Origin: Pelatocladus maniniholoensis HA4357-MV3
GTDB lineage: Bacteria > Cyanobacteriota > Cyanobacteriia > Cyanobacteriales > Nostocaceae
Direction of reading: 5' to 3'
DNA length: 40,351 bases
Assembly: GCA_019359115.1 (NCBI GenBank)
Contig: JAHHHW010000125.1
Span: 1 to 40,351 of the forward strand
The position numbers and the translations under genes were made by a program. The notes below the pieces were generated by a model. It was not told the DNA's origin. It searched no databases and worked only from the letters and a program-made list of their open reading frames with translations. Shown piece by piece: positions 8,689 to 18,111 of this stretch (the stretch's first letter is position 1; every line of letters starts with the position of its first letter).

Positions 8689-9588
8689 ATGTTGAAAATA
8701 CTGACGAAACTTGACTATCTACTTAAAGAAACCTTGATTGGTTTGCAACGTGGTGGCTGGATGAATTGGGCAGCTATCAGTACTGTGACTGTATTACTAT
8801 TCCTGTTTGGTTTAAGTTTACAGAGTTCTTGGCAAGTAGAAAAATTACTTTATCAATTCGGTAGTCAGTTGGAAGTCTCTGTTTATCTCGATCCGGGTGC
8901 GCGTGCAGACAGCATTGAACCATTGGTGTCAAGAATACCAGAAGTTACAAATATAAAAGTTATTACCAAAGAACAGGCTTGGCATAAGCTAGTTCAAGAA
9001 CTAGGAATTGCTGATATCGAAGGTGCTACTCAGCAGCTAGGTGAAAATCCGCTTGTGGATGAATTGAAGGTGAAAGCGCGTAACTCGCAAGTAGTACCAA
9101 ACTTAGCAACACAACTAGCAAAATTACATGGAGTAGATGCAGTTCAGTATGTGGATGAAGCAGTCAGACGTATTGCTCAGTTGCATCGAGGTTTAAACTG
9201 GGTAACGTTAACAATTACTATTATTCTGACCTTAACAGCGATCGCTGTGACTACGACCACCATCAGATTAATAGTCATGGCGCGACGCCGAGAAATTGAA
9301 ATTATGCAACTAGTCGGAGCAACTTCAGCTTGGATTTACCTACCGTTTATATTGCAGGGAATTGCTTTTGGTTTGATTGGAGGTGCGATCGCTTGGAGTT
9401 TCATTAGCATGACTCAACAATTTCTCGGACATTTACTAGCTAACCAACCAGAATTCATCAAATTTCTCACCAACGGTTTACAACTAACTCCATTACAAAC
9501 TTTATTATTGCCCTTGATTCTCCTCAACTTTGGTGCAACCGTAGGATTAATCGGAAGTTTATTTGCTGTGCAAAAAGTTAGTCATTAG
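8689..9588 (+). CDS. ftsX: Cell-division permease FtsX
   Basis: A 299-residue membrane protein with the FtsX layout: a membrane helix at about 22-42, an extracytoplasmic domain (about 45-165, LEVSVYLDPGA and onward), and three further helices in the C-terminal FtsX/MacB-type permease domain (ARRREIEIMQLVGAT is the conserved cytoplasmic loop). With the ATPase FtsE it forms an ABC-type complex that activates wall hydrolases at division. No ftsE is adjacent. The last codons (KVSH then stop) lie inside a tcattag tandem repeat. The DUF3598 gene follows after 49 bases on the same strand. Confidence 0.93.
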   Translation: MLKILTKLDYLLKETLIGLQRGGWMNWAAISTVTVLLFLFGLSLQSSWQVEKLLYQFGSQLEVSVYLDPGARADSIEPLVSRIPEVTNIKVITKEQAWHKLVQELGIADIEGATQQLGENPLVDELKVKARNSQVVPNLATQLAKLHGVDAVQYVDEAVRRIAQLHRGLNWVTLTITIILTLTAIAVTTTTIRLIVMARRREIEIMQLVGATSAWIYLPFILQGIAFGLIGGAIAWSFISMTQQFLGHLLANQPEFIKFLTNGLQLTPLQTLLLPLILLNFGATVGLIGSLFAVQKVSH

Positions 9589-9600
9589 TCATTAGTCATT
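9577..9600. repeat. tcattag short tandem repeat overlapping the ftsX stop
   Basis: Three direct copies of gtcatta run from the last codons of ftsX into the intergenic space. Such heptamer repeats are typical of heterocystous cyanobacteria. Similar runs occur near 3361-3398, 8618-8650, 12755-12800, 27726-27761 and 36874-36915. Confidence 0.7.
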
Positions 9601-9637
9601 GGTAATTAGTAATCAACCACCAACCAACAACAAATAA

Positions 9638-10444
9638 ATGAGTCAATGGGAATCTTTATTAAAAAATCTCGGTGAATGGCAAGGTTCATTCACTCGTGTG
9701 TCGCCCCAAGGTGAAATAATCAGTGATACACCCAGTGTTGTGTCTCTAGAGGGATTAAATAATCATCAGACAATTCGTCAAATTATTCGCCTGGGTGGAG
9801 ATGAAAAAGTCCTAGAATATAGTTCTTTAGGACGGAGTGTATTATTTTTTGAAAATGGTGCCTTTTCTCAAGGTACGATTCAGCTAGGGCCATTTTCGGA
9901 ATTTGGAGCAGAATTAGGGTTAATTCATGAAAATCGCCGTTTGCGTCTCGTGCAATTGTTTGATAAAAATGCTCAATTAGACCAATTTACCCTGATTCGC
10001 GAACATCTAGCCGGAACCCCAGCTACACAAAGCACTGCTGTAACAGTAGAAGCATTGTTAGGAAAATGGCAAGGTGAAGCAGTGACAATTTATCCAGATT
10101 GGCGATCGCCTGATCGTTACTCTACCAAAATGCAATTACAACTGGATGATTCTGGACATTTAGTGCAAAGTCTCTCATTTGGCGATCGCACAATTACCTC
10201 GACTGCTACAATCAATGGTTCCATTCTCACATTTGCTCAAGACTCACAAAAACAGATACAAGTCTTATTATTACCTGATGGCGCTTCCGTCACGTCACCA
10301 TTAAAAGTGCAATTCCGCCAACCTTTATTTTTAGAAGTGGGTTGGTTAATTACACCAAATCTCCGTCAACGCATGATTCGTAGTTACAACGATAAAGGGG
10401 AATGGGTGAGTCTGACTTTAGTGACAGAAAATCGGATGAATTGA
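9638..10444 (+). CDS. DUF3598 family protein
   Basis: A 268-residue soluble protein. The opening MSQWESLLKNLGEWQGSFTR and the internal repeat of the same theme (ALLGKWQGEAVTIYPDW at about 145) fit the cyanobacterial DUF3598 family, predicted to be lipocalin-like beta-barrels of the CpcT/CpeT type of fold. The N- and C-terminal halves look like two related barrels. The biochemical role is not known. It follows ftsX at 49 bp and may be co-transcribed with it. It ends tail-to-tail with the glycosyltransferase-like gene, only 2 bases apart. Confidence 0.75.
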   Translation: MSQWESLLKNLGEWQGSFTRVSPQGEIISDTPSVVSLEGLNNHQTIRQIIRLGGDEKVLEYSSLGRSVLFFENGAFSQGTIQLGPFSEFGAELGLIHENRRLRLVQLFDKNAQLDQFTLIREHLAGTPATQSTAVTVEALLGKWQGEAVTIYPDWRSPDRYSTKMQLQLDDSGHLVQSLSFGDRTITSTATINGSILTFAQDSQKQIQVLLLPDGASVTSPLKVQFRQPLFLEVGWLITPNLRQRMIRSYNDKGEWVSLTLVTENRMN

Positions 10445-10446
10445 TT

Positions 10447-11382
10447 TTAAGAACGACGGATAAAGCGCCCAATACCAGCAGCACACCGCAGAGCAATTTT
10501 TTTCTGACGGTATTCCCAGGGTGAGTAAAGTTGCATCGGTGTTTGTGTGTTTTGCCAATAAGCTTTATCTGTCAATGTTGGAGGTGATCCATTCAAAGCA
10601 TTAAAAATTAATTGTTTTCGCCAAGGTTTGATCTGGCTTCCCGACGCATGTGACATGATATCTACACTAACACCGCCAAAATCCATTCCCATTGAACCAA
10701 CAGTACTAAGTGGTTCAGAACTTAACATTACTGCTAAGTTCAAGATACATTGATCGGTTTGGAAATAGGGATAACGATTAAAAGCCAGACAGAAATCCTT
10801 GAGATTGATATAACCTGCTTCCTCAAAAGTGTGTAATAGTTTTTGCCATAACAAAAGTATAGATTTCTGACTCTGCTTTACACCAATAAAGCCAGCGTTA
10901 TAGTAGCGATTTAGTTCACGTTGACAAAGAAAACCGTAGCGTTGTGCAAGTTCTTTCCAAGCTAATCTATAAGGATGATTGGCAGGCATATAATCGTAAG
11001 CATCCTCACATAAGGCAATACCACGATCAACCCAATTAATATAGAAATCCCAGTCACGTTTATTGACAATGTCAGGGTCAAAATAAAATAATGCTTCAAC
11101 TTCTGGACAATAGTTTTCCCAAAGTTGCAGCATAAAATCAGGTTTGTAATTAGAAAAAAATGTTGAAGTGGTTAACTTGATAAATCGAATTATACAATCT
11201 TCGGCAACATAAAACTCTTGATAACCCTGATTTTCTTGAAGAGAATTTATCCAAGGTGGTAAAGTTCCACGATACCCTACCCACACGACACCACGAAAGC
11301 CATTATTATAAAGAGAGTTAACTAGTACACCTACGCCGTAGTGATAATCTCGTTCAAATAAAGTACAAATATTTGCAAGCAT
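10447..11382 (-). CDS. Glycosyltransferase-like protein (nucleotide-sugar fold)
   Basis: A 311-residue protein with a GT-A-like start (ANICTLFERDYHYGVGVLVNSL) and the acidic motif FYFDPDIV, with DPD at about 102-104, where a DxD motif would bind metal and nucleotide sugar. YNAGFIGV and the acidic and aromatic spacing that follows also recall GT8-like and putative nucleotide-diphospho-sugar transferases. The sugar and acceptor are unknown. ATG at 11382 is chosen over the TTG two codons upstream. No signal peptide is seen. It stands alone; a cell-surface polysaccharide role is only a guess. Confidence 0.65.
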   Translation of the reverse strand: MLANICTLFERDYHYGVGVLVNSLYNNGFRGVVWVGYRGTLPPWINSLQENQGYQEFYVAEDCIIRFIKLTTSTFFSNYKPDFMLQLWENYCPEVEALFYFDPDIVNKRDWDFYINWVDRGIALCEDAYDYMPANHPYRLAWKELAQRYGFLCQRELNRYYNAGFIGVKQSQKSILLLWQKLLHTFEEAGYINLKDFCLAFNRYPYFQTDQCILNLAVMLSSEPLSTVGSMGMDFGGVSVDIMSHASGSQIKPWRKQLIFNALNGSPPTLTDKAYWQNTQTPMQLYSPWEYRQKKIALRCAAGIGRFIRRS

Positions 11383-11731
11383 AAGCAATAGACCCTGAAT
11401 CTACAAACAACATTGTTGAGGGGATAAAATTAAAGTGAAATTAACACTTAACCAAATAATTCATCACAGCTATTTTCACTATGAATCAATGGTGCTTGAG
11501 TAAATATATACTTGCGTTGACATGTGTTTATAGGAGACTATATAAAGCAAGTATCTTCACCAAAGTATCCACAGCAAATACATGTTCCTCATCTATCTAA
11601 AGGAGTAGAATTATTGAGATTGTCATAAATAACAGACATTATTTTTAGTATTAAATAAAAAGATTTAACACTTTTTTTACTACCAAAATTATTAATTATA
11701 CTTGTGACAAAAATATGACAAAATTAAATCT
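11383..11731. other. AT-rich gap without a supported gene
   Basis: About 350 bases between the glycosyltransferase-like gene and aat. The longest open frame is 39 codons (11481-11600) with no ribosome site and no family resemblance. The region probably holds the promoter of the glycosyltransferase-like gene on the minus strand. Confidence 0.5.
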
Positions 11732-12307
11732 CTAAACAATAGAACACTTTTGATATAACGCTTTACAAAGTAACTCTTGATACTCTTGATCACCGACTCT
11801 ATAAGCCCCAAATCTTTCTAAATGAGGATTCATCATTTGAGCATCAAATAACACAAACTGCCTTTGTCGTAATCTTTCTACTAACTTCACCATTGCGACT
11901 TTAGAACCATCAGGAATACGATAAAACATTGATTCGCCGATGAAAGCACCACCAATAACAATCCCTAAAATTCCTCCAGCAAGTTCATCTTCTTGCCAAG
12001 TTTCAAAACTATACGCCCAACCTGTTTGGTAAAGTTGCCAATATATATCTTTTAATTCTGATGAGATCCAAGTTAGTTCTCGGTTAGCACAACCTTCGAC
12101 TACTGATTCAAAATCGCGATTAACCGCCACACTAAACCGATGTTGATTCAGGACACGCCGTAGGGACTTAGGGTAGCGAAATTGATCATCTAAAGGAATG
12201 AGAGTGCGATCGCGACTTCCGTACCAACCTAAGCCATTATCTTCATCAGCCATGAGAAAATAGCCTTGGGCGTAACCTTGAATGATAGCAGCAGTATCAT
12301 ATTGCAT
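11732..12307 (-). CDS. aat: Leucyl/phenylalanyl-tRNA-protein transferase
   Basis: A 191-residue enzyme that adds Leu or Phe to the N-terminus of proteins with Lys or Arg ends, marking them for ClpS/ClpAP degradation. Family signatures visible are [14 protein letters not shown] near the start, [16 protein letters not shown], and [12 protein letters not shown] and [16 protein letters not shown] further on. The ATG at 12307 is preferred over the one at 12331 because [15 protein letters not shown] is the usual cyanobacterial start; the 8 extra upstream residues are only hydrophobic. It is slightly shorter than the E. coli enzyme, as usual in cyanobacteria. No clpS is adjacent. Confidence 0.93.
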   Translation of the reverse strand: MQYDTAAIIQGYAQGYFLMADEDNGLGWYGSRDRTLIPLDDQFRYPKSLRRVLNQHRFSVAVNRDFESVVEGCANRELTWISSELKDIYWQLYQTGWAYSFETWQEDELAGGILGIVIGGAFIGESMFYRIPDGSKVAMVKLVERLRQRQFVLFDAQMMNPHLERFGAYRVGDQEYQELLCKALYQKCSIV

Positions 12308-12424
12308 AAATAACACTAAAAATAAAAACATCGCTTAGTCACGCCATTAGATGTTAAAAATCATCCTCTGCGTTCCTTTGCGATTCGTTTTAACACTTGG
12401 TGCGTTTTAAGATAAATCAAAAAT

Positions 12425-12754
12425 ATGACAGAACCTATTCCACCTATCACCCTACCACCATCCCAAAATCCAGAACTTGAAGGCAAATGGTTAAAGCAGC
12501 GCTTGCATGGATGGCTAGACACAGAATTTATCCCAGAAGCAGTTAACCAAAATATTGCTGAACGTGCAGCCCAAATATTTGTTCGCCAAAGGATGGAAGG
12601 AGAAAATGACCTTGGTTCTCTGGTAATTGCTATTGTTACAGAGATGCAGGCATTTGATTTTTCTAAAAGTTTCTATGGAGAGTTTGCGATCGCCAACGCC
12701 GTTAGCGATCTACTCTTAGAAAGTTTAGGAATTGATAACTGTTGTGGACAGTAG
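12425..12754 (+). CDS. Conserved cyanobacterial hypothetical protein
   Basis: A 109-residue acidic soluble protein (starts MTEPIPPITLPPSQNPELEG). After a Pro-rich start it is predicted mostly helical; no membrane segment, metal motif or known domain is visible. It contains a HIP1 site and has codon use like its neighbours, which supports a real gene. It is divergent from aat and convergent with rpsN. Function unknown. Confidence 0.65.
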   Translation: MTEPIPPITLPPSQNPELEGKWLKQRLHGWLDTEFIPEAVNQNIAERAAQIFVRQRMEGENDLGSLVIAIVTEMQAFDFSKSFYGEFAIANAVSDLLLESLGIDNCCGQ

Positions 12755-12804
12755 TCATTTGTCTTTCGTCATTTGAACAATGACTTTTTACAAATCATCA
12801 ATGA

Positions 12805-13107
12805 CTACCAACTTGACTTAACCACTCCAGGTAAAAGGCCCTCGTGCGCCCATTCCCGCAAAACGTTCCGAGATAGTCCAAAGTCGCGGTACACACCTCT
12901 AGAACGGCCAGTAGCCCAGCAACGGTTACGACGGCGAGTGGGTGCGCTGTTGCGGGGTAGCCGTTGAATTTGTCTGTGAATCTCCAGCTTATCCATTGGA
13001 TCTTCTGTAGTTCTAAACTCTTCTAACAAAGCTTCCCGTTTGGCAGAATACTTTGCCACTAGTTTAGCGCGCTTTTTCTCGCGCTCAATCATGCTCTTTT
13101 TTGCCAT
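12805..13107 (-). CDS. rpsN: 30S ribosomal protein S14 (zinc-free type)
   Basis: A 100-residue S14 of the long, zinc-independent type, starting [17 protein letters not shown] and ending LPGVVKSSW. The signature [21 protein letters not shown] near residues 60-80 is the S14 core that binds 16S rRNA in the head of the small subunit; the paired Cys of the zinc form are absent. As usual in cyanobacteria it stands outside the S10-spc operon. It lies 64 bases downstream of nth on the same strand. Confidence 0.97.
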   Translation of the reverse strand: MAKKSMIEREKKRAKLVAKYSAKREALLEEFRTTEDPMDKLEIHRQIQRLPRNSAPTRRRNRCWATGRSRGVYRDFGLSRNVLREWAHEGLLPGVVKSSW

Positions 13108-13171
13108 TGAGTTCTGTTACTTACTTTCTAAATTAAAAGACAGCATTTCCCATTCTATCTGATGAAATTAG

Positions 13172-13879
13172 TTATTGGTTAGTAGTTAGTTTTCTAGTTT
13201 GGCTGTTCACTGATAACTGTTCCTTGATAACCGAAGCCGAAGGACATAAATCAGCCAACTCGCAAACCTCACATGCAGGATTACGGGCTTTACAAACAGC
13301 ACGACCATGATAAATCAACCGGATTGACCAATTTTCCCAGTCAGGTTGAGGCAAAAGACGAATTAAATCTCGTTCAATATGAATAGGTTCGGTGTGTTCA
13401 GTCAAGCCTAGACGTTGACTGAGACGTTTGACGTGGGTATCAACTGTTACACCAGCATTAATGCCAAAAGCATGAGCAAGGACCACATTTGCTGTTTTGC
13501 GCGCTACCCCTGGAAGCAGCAACAATTGCTCCATTTGCTTTGGTAATTCACCGCCAAATTCGTTAACAATCATCCGACAGGCAGCTTGAATATTCTTTGC
13601 TTTGTTACGGTAAAATCCCGTAGAACGTACTATTTTTTCTAACTCACTCAGGTCAGCATTAGCCAAAGTCGGTGCATCTGGGAAACGACTAAATAACACT
13701 GGTGTAACCAAATTTACTCGTTCATCCGTACACTGGGCAGAAAGAATTGTTGCAACCAGCAGTTGAACTGGGGTGGAATAGTTTAGAGAACAAGTAGCAT
13801 CTGGATAAAGACGTTTGAGGCGAACCAATATTTCTAGCGATCGCTGCTTTTTAGATGACCATTTACGAGTGTTGCTCAC
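13172..13879 (-). CDS. nth: Endonuclease III (base-excision repair)
   Basis: A 235-residue DNA glycosylase/AP lyase that removes oxidised pyrimidines. The helix-hairpin-helix LLLPGVARKTANVVL holds catalytic Lys128, and TVDTHVKRL holds Asp147. The C-terminal 4Fe-4S cluster loop is intact, Cys196, Cys203, Cys206 and Cys212 (C-x6-C-x2-C-x5-C). Residues after about 215 form a short extra tail (SVNSQTRKLTTNQ) that coincides with repeat-like DNA (ggttagtagttag) and may be poorly conserved. It lies between rseP and rpsN on the same strand. Confidence 0.97.
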   Translation of the reverse strand: MSNTRKWSSKKQRSLEILVRLKRLYPDATCSLNYSTPVQLLVATILSAQCTDERVNLVTPVLFSRFPDAPTLANADLSELEKIVRSTGFYRNKAKNIQAACRMIVNEFGGELPKQMEQLLLLPGVARKTANVVLAHAFGINAGVTVDTHVKRLSQRLGLTEHTEPIHIERDLIRLLPQPDWENWSIRLIYHGRAVCKARNPACEVCELADLCPSASVIKEQLSVNSQTRKLTTNQ

Positions 13880-13891
13880 TGGATGAAAATA

Positions 13892-14006
13892 GGGATCGGG
13901 GATTAGGGATTGGGGATTGGGATTAGGGATTGGGGATTGGACTAGAAGTCAAATATATCGTCCGCAAGCTCGCAAGTAAAGTGCGCGGCTTATAGCTTGC
14001 GGGCTT
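13892..14006. repeat. G-rich tandem repeats and hairpin between nth and rseP
   Basis: At 13892-13940 there are alternating gggattagggattgggg-type units. At 13962-14002 the arms ccgcaagct (13962-13970) and agcttgcgg (13994-14002) form a 9-bp stem with a 23-base loop, about 30 bases past the rseP stop on the minus strand. The hairpin could act as a terminator for rseP. Confidence 0.45.
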
Positions 14007-14034
14007 ACGGGTTAAAGAATTGCAGGCGACTCAA

Positions 14035-15117
14035 TTACTGGAATAGTTTTTGCACCCACTCCAGTTGGGAAGTTTCTTTGACAATGAGAAAAATGCCCAA
14101 TCCCAAAAGTAACATTAAACCTGTTTGCATCACGCCTTCTTGAACACGAGAAGGTAAAGGTTTACCCCGCAATCCTTCAATGAGCAGAAAAGCGAGTTGT
14201 CCTCCATCCAAAGCTGGTAAAGGCAGAATATTGATAATTGCCAAGTTAATGCTAATTAAAGCTCCAAAATAAAACAAACTGCCTGTATCATTTTGGGCAA
14301 TGTTAGCACCAATTTCCACAATTTTGACAGGGCCTGCTACTTGACTAGCTGTTTCGCCGAAGTTAGTAATTAATTGCTTAAAACCTTGAAATGTCAATTT
14401 CATAATTCGCTGAAATTCAGCAGCACCAAGGTTAAAAGCTTCTAGCAAATTAGCACGACGACGTACAACTTTACCATTGGCAGAAAGTCCAACACCAATG
14501 CTACCCCCAGCTGGTTTAGCTTCGGGAGTGACACTCAAAGACAGCTTTTGATCACCACGAGCAATTTCTAGTTGAACTGGCTTACCTGCATTCGTTTTAA
14601 TGATTTCTCTTAAAGCCTCTATCTGTTGCAGTGAGGTACCAAACTCTTTGTTATTAGCAGCTAAGATGACATCTCCTGCTTTGATACCAGCTTGAGTCGC
14701 TACATTACTAACTTCTGGGGCTAATTGTTGGATTAAGACTCCAGGCTGGGTTGCTTGTGAAATACCGACTAAATTTACCTGCGCCACAAGCAGAAAATAG
14801 GCAAAAATTAAATTTGCTATCACTCCTGCGCTAATGACGATCGCCCGATCTAAAATTGGACGGTTACGCAGCAGGTTAGGGTCATTAGGTGGAATTTCAC
14901 TATCTGGATCATCGTCAGGAAAACCAACAAAACCACCCAACGGAAACGCCCGAACAGCATATTCCGTTTCCGGGCCTTGGTATTTCCAAATAACTGGCCC
15001 AAAGCCCAAAGAAAAGCGGTTGACATGAATTCCTTGAGATCTTGCTGCAATGAAATGTCCTAGTTCGTGTACCAAGATCAGAACAGCCAAGACTGCGATC
15101 GCCGCTAAAACTGACAT
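14035..15117 (-). CDS. rseP: Site-2 protease RseP (RIP metalloprotease)
   Basis: A 360-residue intramembrane zinc protease. The first helix carries HELGH at 17-21 (zinc ligands His17 and His21, catalytic Glu18). A PDZ domain spans about 115-200 (GIKAGDVILAANNKEFG), and the C-terminal membrane part has NILPLPALDGGQ, which supplies the third zinc ligand Asp. It cleaves membrane-bound anti-sigma factors or similar substrates after a first cut. The length is typical of cyanobacteria. It is divergent from the ClC gene across a 197-bp gap that probably holds both promoters. Confidence 0.95.
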   Translation of the reverse strand: MSVLAAIAVLAVLILVHELGHFIAARSQGIHVNRFSLGFGPVIWKYQGPETEYAVRAFPLGGFVGFPDDDPDSEIPPNDPNLLRNRPILDRAIVISAGVIANLIFAYFLLVAQVNLVGISQATQPGVLIQQLAPEVSNVATQAGIKAGDVILAANNKEFGTSLQQIEALREIIKTNAGKPVQLEIARGDQKLSLSVTPEAKPAGGSIGVGLSANGKVVRRRANLLEAFNLGAAEFQRIMKLTFQGFKQLITNFGETASQVAGPVKIVEIGANIAQNDTGSLFYFGALISINLAIINILPLPALDGGQLAFLLIEGLRGKPLPSRVQEGVMQTGLMLLLGLGIFLIVKETSQLEWVQKLFQ

Positions 15118-15314
15118 AGAGAATTTTTTTGAACTTACTTAGCTATACTTTTTTCTATTCTAGAATGAGTACCACTCTAGCATTGGTCTGCAACACTGTA
15201 TGTTTTCGGGCTATTTCGCTAATTCTTTAGGCGGAGTGATGATTTGAGAACTTCTCAAAAGTATCCCTTTCAAGGTGTAATGTATTCTTCTTGGTGTCTT
15301 AAATTTTAATTGTA

Positions 15315-17957
15315 ATGCCACCCCCTTTCCTAAATCAGTATATTCGCAGCGTTTGGCAGCCGAGAAAAGGTTTAGCGATCGCAGAGGCCTGTGTCATTGG
15401 TCTTGTTGCAGCCTTTTCTGCTGTCTGCTTGAAATTTGGTTCGGGATGGCTAGGAACATGGCGAGTTCATGGTTCTCATATTTTACCAGCTTGGCTATTC
15501 CTACCAGCGATTGGTTTAGGCTTCGGGTTTTTGGCGGGAATATTGGTAGAAAGGTTAGCACCAGAAGCATCTGGTAGTGGTATACCTCACGTTAAAGCTT
15601 CGCTTGCGAATGTACCAGTCAAGCTTTCTTGGCGAGTGGCGCTTGTAAAATTACTCAGTGCCATAATCACTCTAGCTTCGGGGATTACCTTGGGTAGACA
15701 AGGCCCGACTGTACAAGTTGGTGCTGCTTTGGCCGCAGGGATGAGTCGCTGGGTTCCTACCTCTCCAGACCATCGACGTCAGATGATCGCAGCTGGTGCG
15801 GGTGCGGGTTTAGCAGCAGCTTTCAATGCACCGATTGCTGGTGTGTTGTTTGTGATCGAAGAGTTACTCCAAGATTTATCAGGACTGACATTGGGAACCG
15901 CCATCATCGCCTCATTTATCGGTGGTGTTGTTTCCCGTTTGTTAGGTGGTCGTAGTTTGCTACTGAACTTGGAATTGACTCAATCTTCTAGCAGTTTTTC
16001 AATCGTAGAAATTCCCTTTTATCTGATTTTAGGTATTTTAGCAGGGTTACTGGCAGCATTATTTAATCGGGGATTAATTAAAAGTATCCAAATATATCGT
16101 AGTTTTCATATCAGTTTATCCTTGCGGATAGCTTTGGCAGGACTAATATCAGGAATAGTTGTTGCATTTTTGCCTGCTTCGTTCCGTGATAATACTGGAT
16201 TACGAGAATTTGTCCTCGCTGGTGAAGCTAATACATCCGTAGCCGCGATCGCCTTTTTTGCTCAATTTATCTTGACATTATTAGCATTTGGTTCAGGTGC
16301 GCCAGGAGGGTTATTTGCTCCCAGTTTAATTTTAGGTTCTTGTTTAGGTTATATCATCGGTGTTTTTGAATTCAATTTATTTGGATTAGGTTCGCCAACG
16401 ACTTATGCTTTAGCAGGTATGGGAGCATTTTTTAGCGCTGTTTCCAAAGTACCAATTACGGCGATTGTGATTGTTTTTGAAATGACAACAGATTTCAATC
16501 TGGTATTACCCTTGATGGTTGGTTCTGTCACATCTTACCTGGTTGCTGACAAGCTGATGCCAGGATCACTGTATACCAAACTTTTAGAGTTAAGTGGCAT
16601 CAGTATTAAAAACCCAGTTCCTGTTGAGGATACATTGACCAACTTAACAGCAAAAGATGTGATGCAACGACGGGTGGAAACCTTAGATGCACAGATATCT
16701 GTGGAAGAAGCAGTACAGGCCTTTTCTAGATCTCACCATCGCGGATTTCCTGTAGTGGAGGAGAGTAAATTAGTAGGAATTGTCACCCAAACTGATTTAT
16801 TAAAAATACGCGATCGCAACTTAGCAAAAGATACGCCGCTACGGGAAATCATGACGCCACAGCCAGTTACAGTCACACCCATCCACAGCTTAGGTAATGT
16901 ACTCTATTTATTAGATCGTCATCAAATCAGTCGTTTACCAGTCGTAGAAGGACGCAGAATTATTGGCATAATCACTCGTGCTGATATTATTCGGGCAGAA
17001 GCCGATAGTCTCAACTGTAAAACTAGAGAACACGGACCACAACCGGAACCTTCTTACGTAGTTTATCAAACGCGATCGCCCAGCATCGGTAGAGGTAGAT
17101 TATTAGTACCAGTCGCTAATCCTGAAACAGCTGCGACATTATTGCGAATGGCAGCAGCAATCGCCCGCGATCGCCACTACGAAATAGAATGTCTACAAGT
17201 AATTATTGTTTCTCGTCAAAGTTCGACCGCCGAAACACCAGTCAGAACAACTAAAAGTCGGCGATTATTACGAGATGCTGAAGTTTTGGGCAAAAAATGG
17301 AAAATCCCAGTACATACACAAATACGAGTTACCCACGATATCGCCCATGCCATCTTAGAGACAATTAAAGAAAGACATATTGATCTAATTTTGATGGGGT
17401 GGAAGGGAAATACTTCCACCCCTGGTCGTATTTTTGGCGATGTTGTAGACACGGTAATTCGTCAAGCGAGTTGTGAGATAGTGTTGGTGAAGTTAGGGAA
17501 AAGTCCAGAGTCTAGAATTTCATTTACTCCTCGTCTCCCTCTTGCTCCTCCTCAATTCAACCGTTGGCTAGTCCCAATGGCTGGTGGTCCGAATGCAAGA
17601 GCGGCGATCAAATTGCTACCAGCTTTAGTGACGCTAGGAAATGATCCCAAAATTCGCCTCACCCGTGTGTTTAAGCCATCTGAATCAGAACCAGACATGA
17701 GAATTCTAGAAGAAGCAATTCGGATACTCGTCCGTCGTCAAAAATTATCTAGTACCGTAGTAGCAGCACCACTGGAAGCAGATTCTGTAACTGAAGGAAT
17801 CATCAACTTAGTCAAAACAGAAAATTATGATGTAGTTGTTTTGGGCGCTTCCCGTGAAGGATTATTACAACAGGCCATGAAAGGAAATATTCCCGAAGCG
17901 ATCGCCTCTGGTGTAGACAGTACCGTGATTTTGGTCAGGGGAGCAATAAATACCTAA
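15315..17957 (+). CDS. ClC chloride channel/transporter with CBS and two Usp domains
   Basis: An 880-residue fusion. The ClC membrane part (about 20-425) has GSGIPHV at 87-93, GRQGP at 127-131, the IEE pair at 181-183 and GLFAP at 332-336. A pair of CBS domains follows (about 447-565), then two universal-stress-type nucleotide-binding domains (about 590-720 and 745-875). In most ClC proteins the second motif is GREGP, whose Glu is the gate and part of the proton path; here it is Gln129 (codon CAA). The position of the pore Tyr reads Phe (TDFNLVLP). The inner proton Glu pair is kept. This suggests altered gating or uncoupled anion flow. The cytoplasmic domains probably sense adenine nucleotides. 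Confidence 0.93.
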   Translation: MPPPFLNQYIRSVWQPRKGLAIAEACVIGLVAAFSAVCLKFGSGWLGTWRVHGSHILPAWLFLPAIGLGFGFLAGILVERLAPEASGSGIPHVKASLANVPVKLSWRVALVKLLSAIITLASGITLGRQGPTVQVGAALAAGMSRWVPTSPDHRRQMIAAGAGAGLAAAFNAPIAGVLFVIEELLQDLSGLTLGTAIIASFIGGVVSRLLGGRSLLLNLELTQSSSSFSIVEIPFYLILGILAGLLAALFNRGLIKSIQIYRSFHISLSLRIALAGLISGIVVAFLPASFRDNTGLREFVLAGEANTSVAAIAFFAQFILTLLAFGSGAPGGLFAPSLILGSCLGYIIGVFEFNLFGLGSPTTYALAGMGAFFSAVSKVPITAIVIVFEMTTDFNLVLPLMVGSVTSYLVADKLMPGSLYTKLLELSGISIKNPVPVEDTLTNLTAKDVMQRRVETLDAQISVEEAVQAFSRSHHRGFPVVEESKLVGIVTQTDLLKIRDRNLAKDTPLREIMTPQPVTVTPIHSLGNVLYLLDRHQISRLPVVEGRRIIGIITRADIIRAEADSLNCKTREHGPQPEPSYVVYQTRSPSIGRGRLLVPVANPETAATLLRMAAAIARDRHYEIECLQVIIVSRQSSTAETPVRTTKSRRLLRDAEVLGKKWKIPVHTQIRVTHDIAHAILETIKERHIDLILMGWKGNTSTPGRIFGDVVDTVIRQASCEIVLVKLGKSPESRISFTPRLPLAPPQFNRWLVPMAGGPNARAAIKLLPALVTLGNDPKIRLTRVFKPSESEPDMRILEEAIRILVRRQKLSSTVVAAPLEADSVTEGIINLVKTENYDVVVLGASREGLLQQAMKGNIPEAIASGVDSTVILVRGAINT

Positions 17958-18111
17958 TTAGTTGCACAAAATTAAATTCATTCGTGGAGGTCAGGGAGCA
18001 GGGAGAATAACTGATCCCCGATTCCCGATTCCCAGTAAAAATCTCAAAATTAATAGCCCAAATCACGCCCCTAGTGTTAAATCTAATATCGTTGAGCAGT
18101 GAGATATCAAC

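Noticed and set aside
11481-11600. 39-codon frame in the gap before aat
   Set aside because: No ribosome site, no recognisable features, AT-rich random look.
12773-12967. 64-codon plus-strand frame opposite rpsN
   Set aside because: It is antisense to the clearly conserved S14 gene and has no features of its own.
15118-15314. Fluoride riboswitch before the ClC gene
   Set aside because: Such riboswitches often precede ClC-type fluoride exporters, but the conserved core was not found, and the protein has the chloride-type GSGIP motif.
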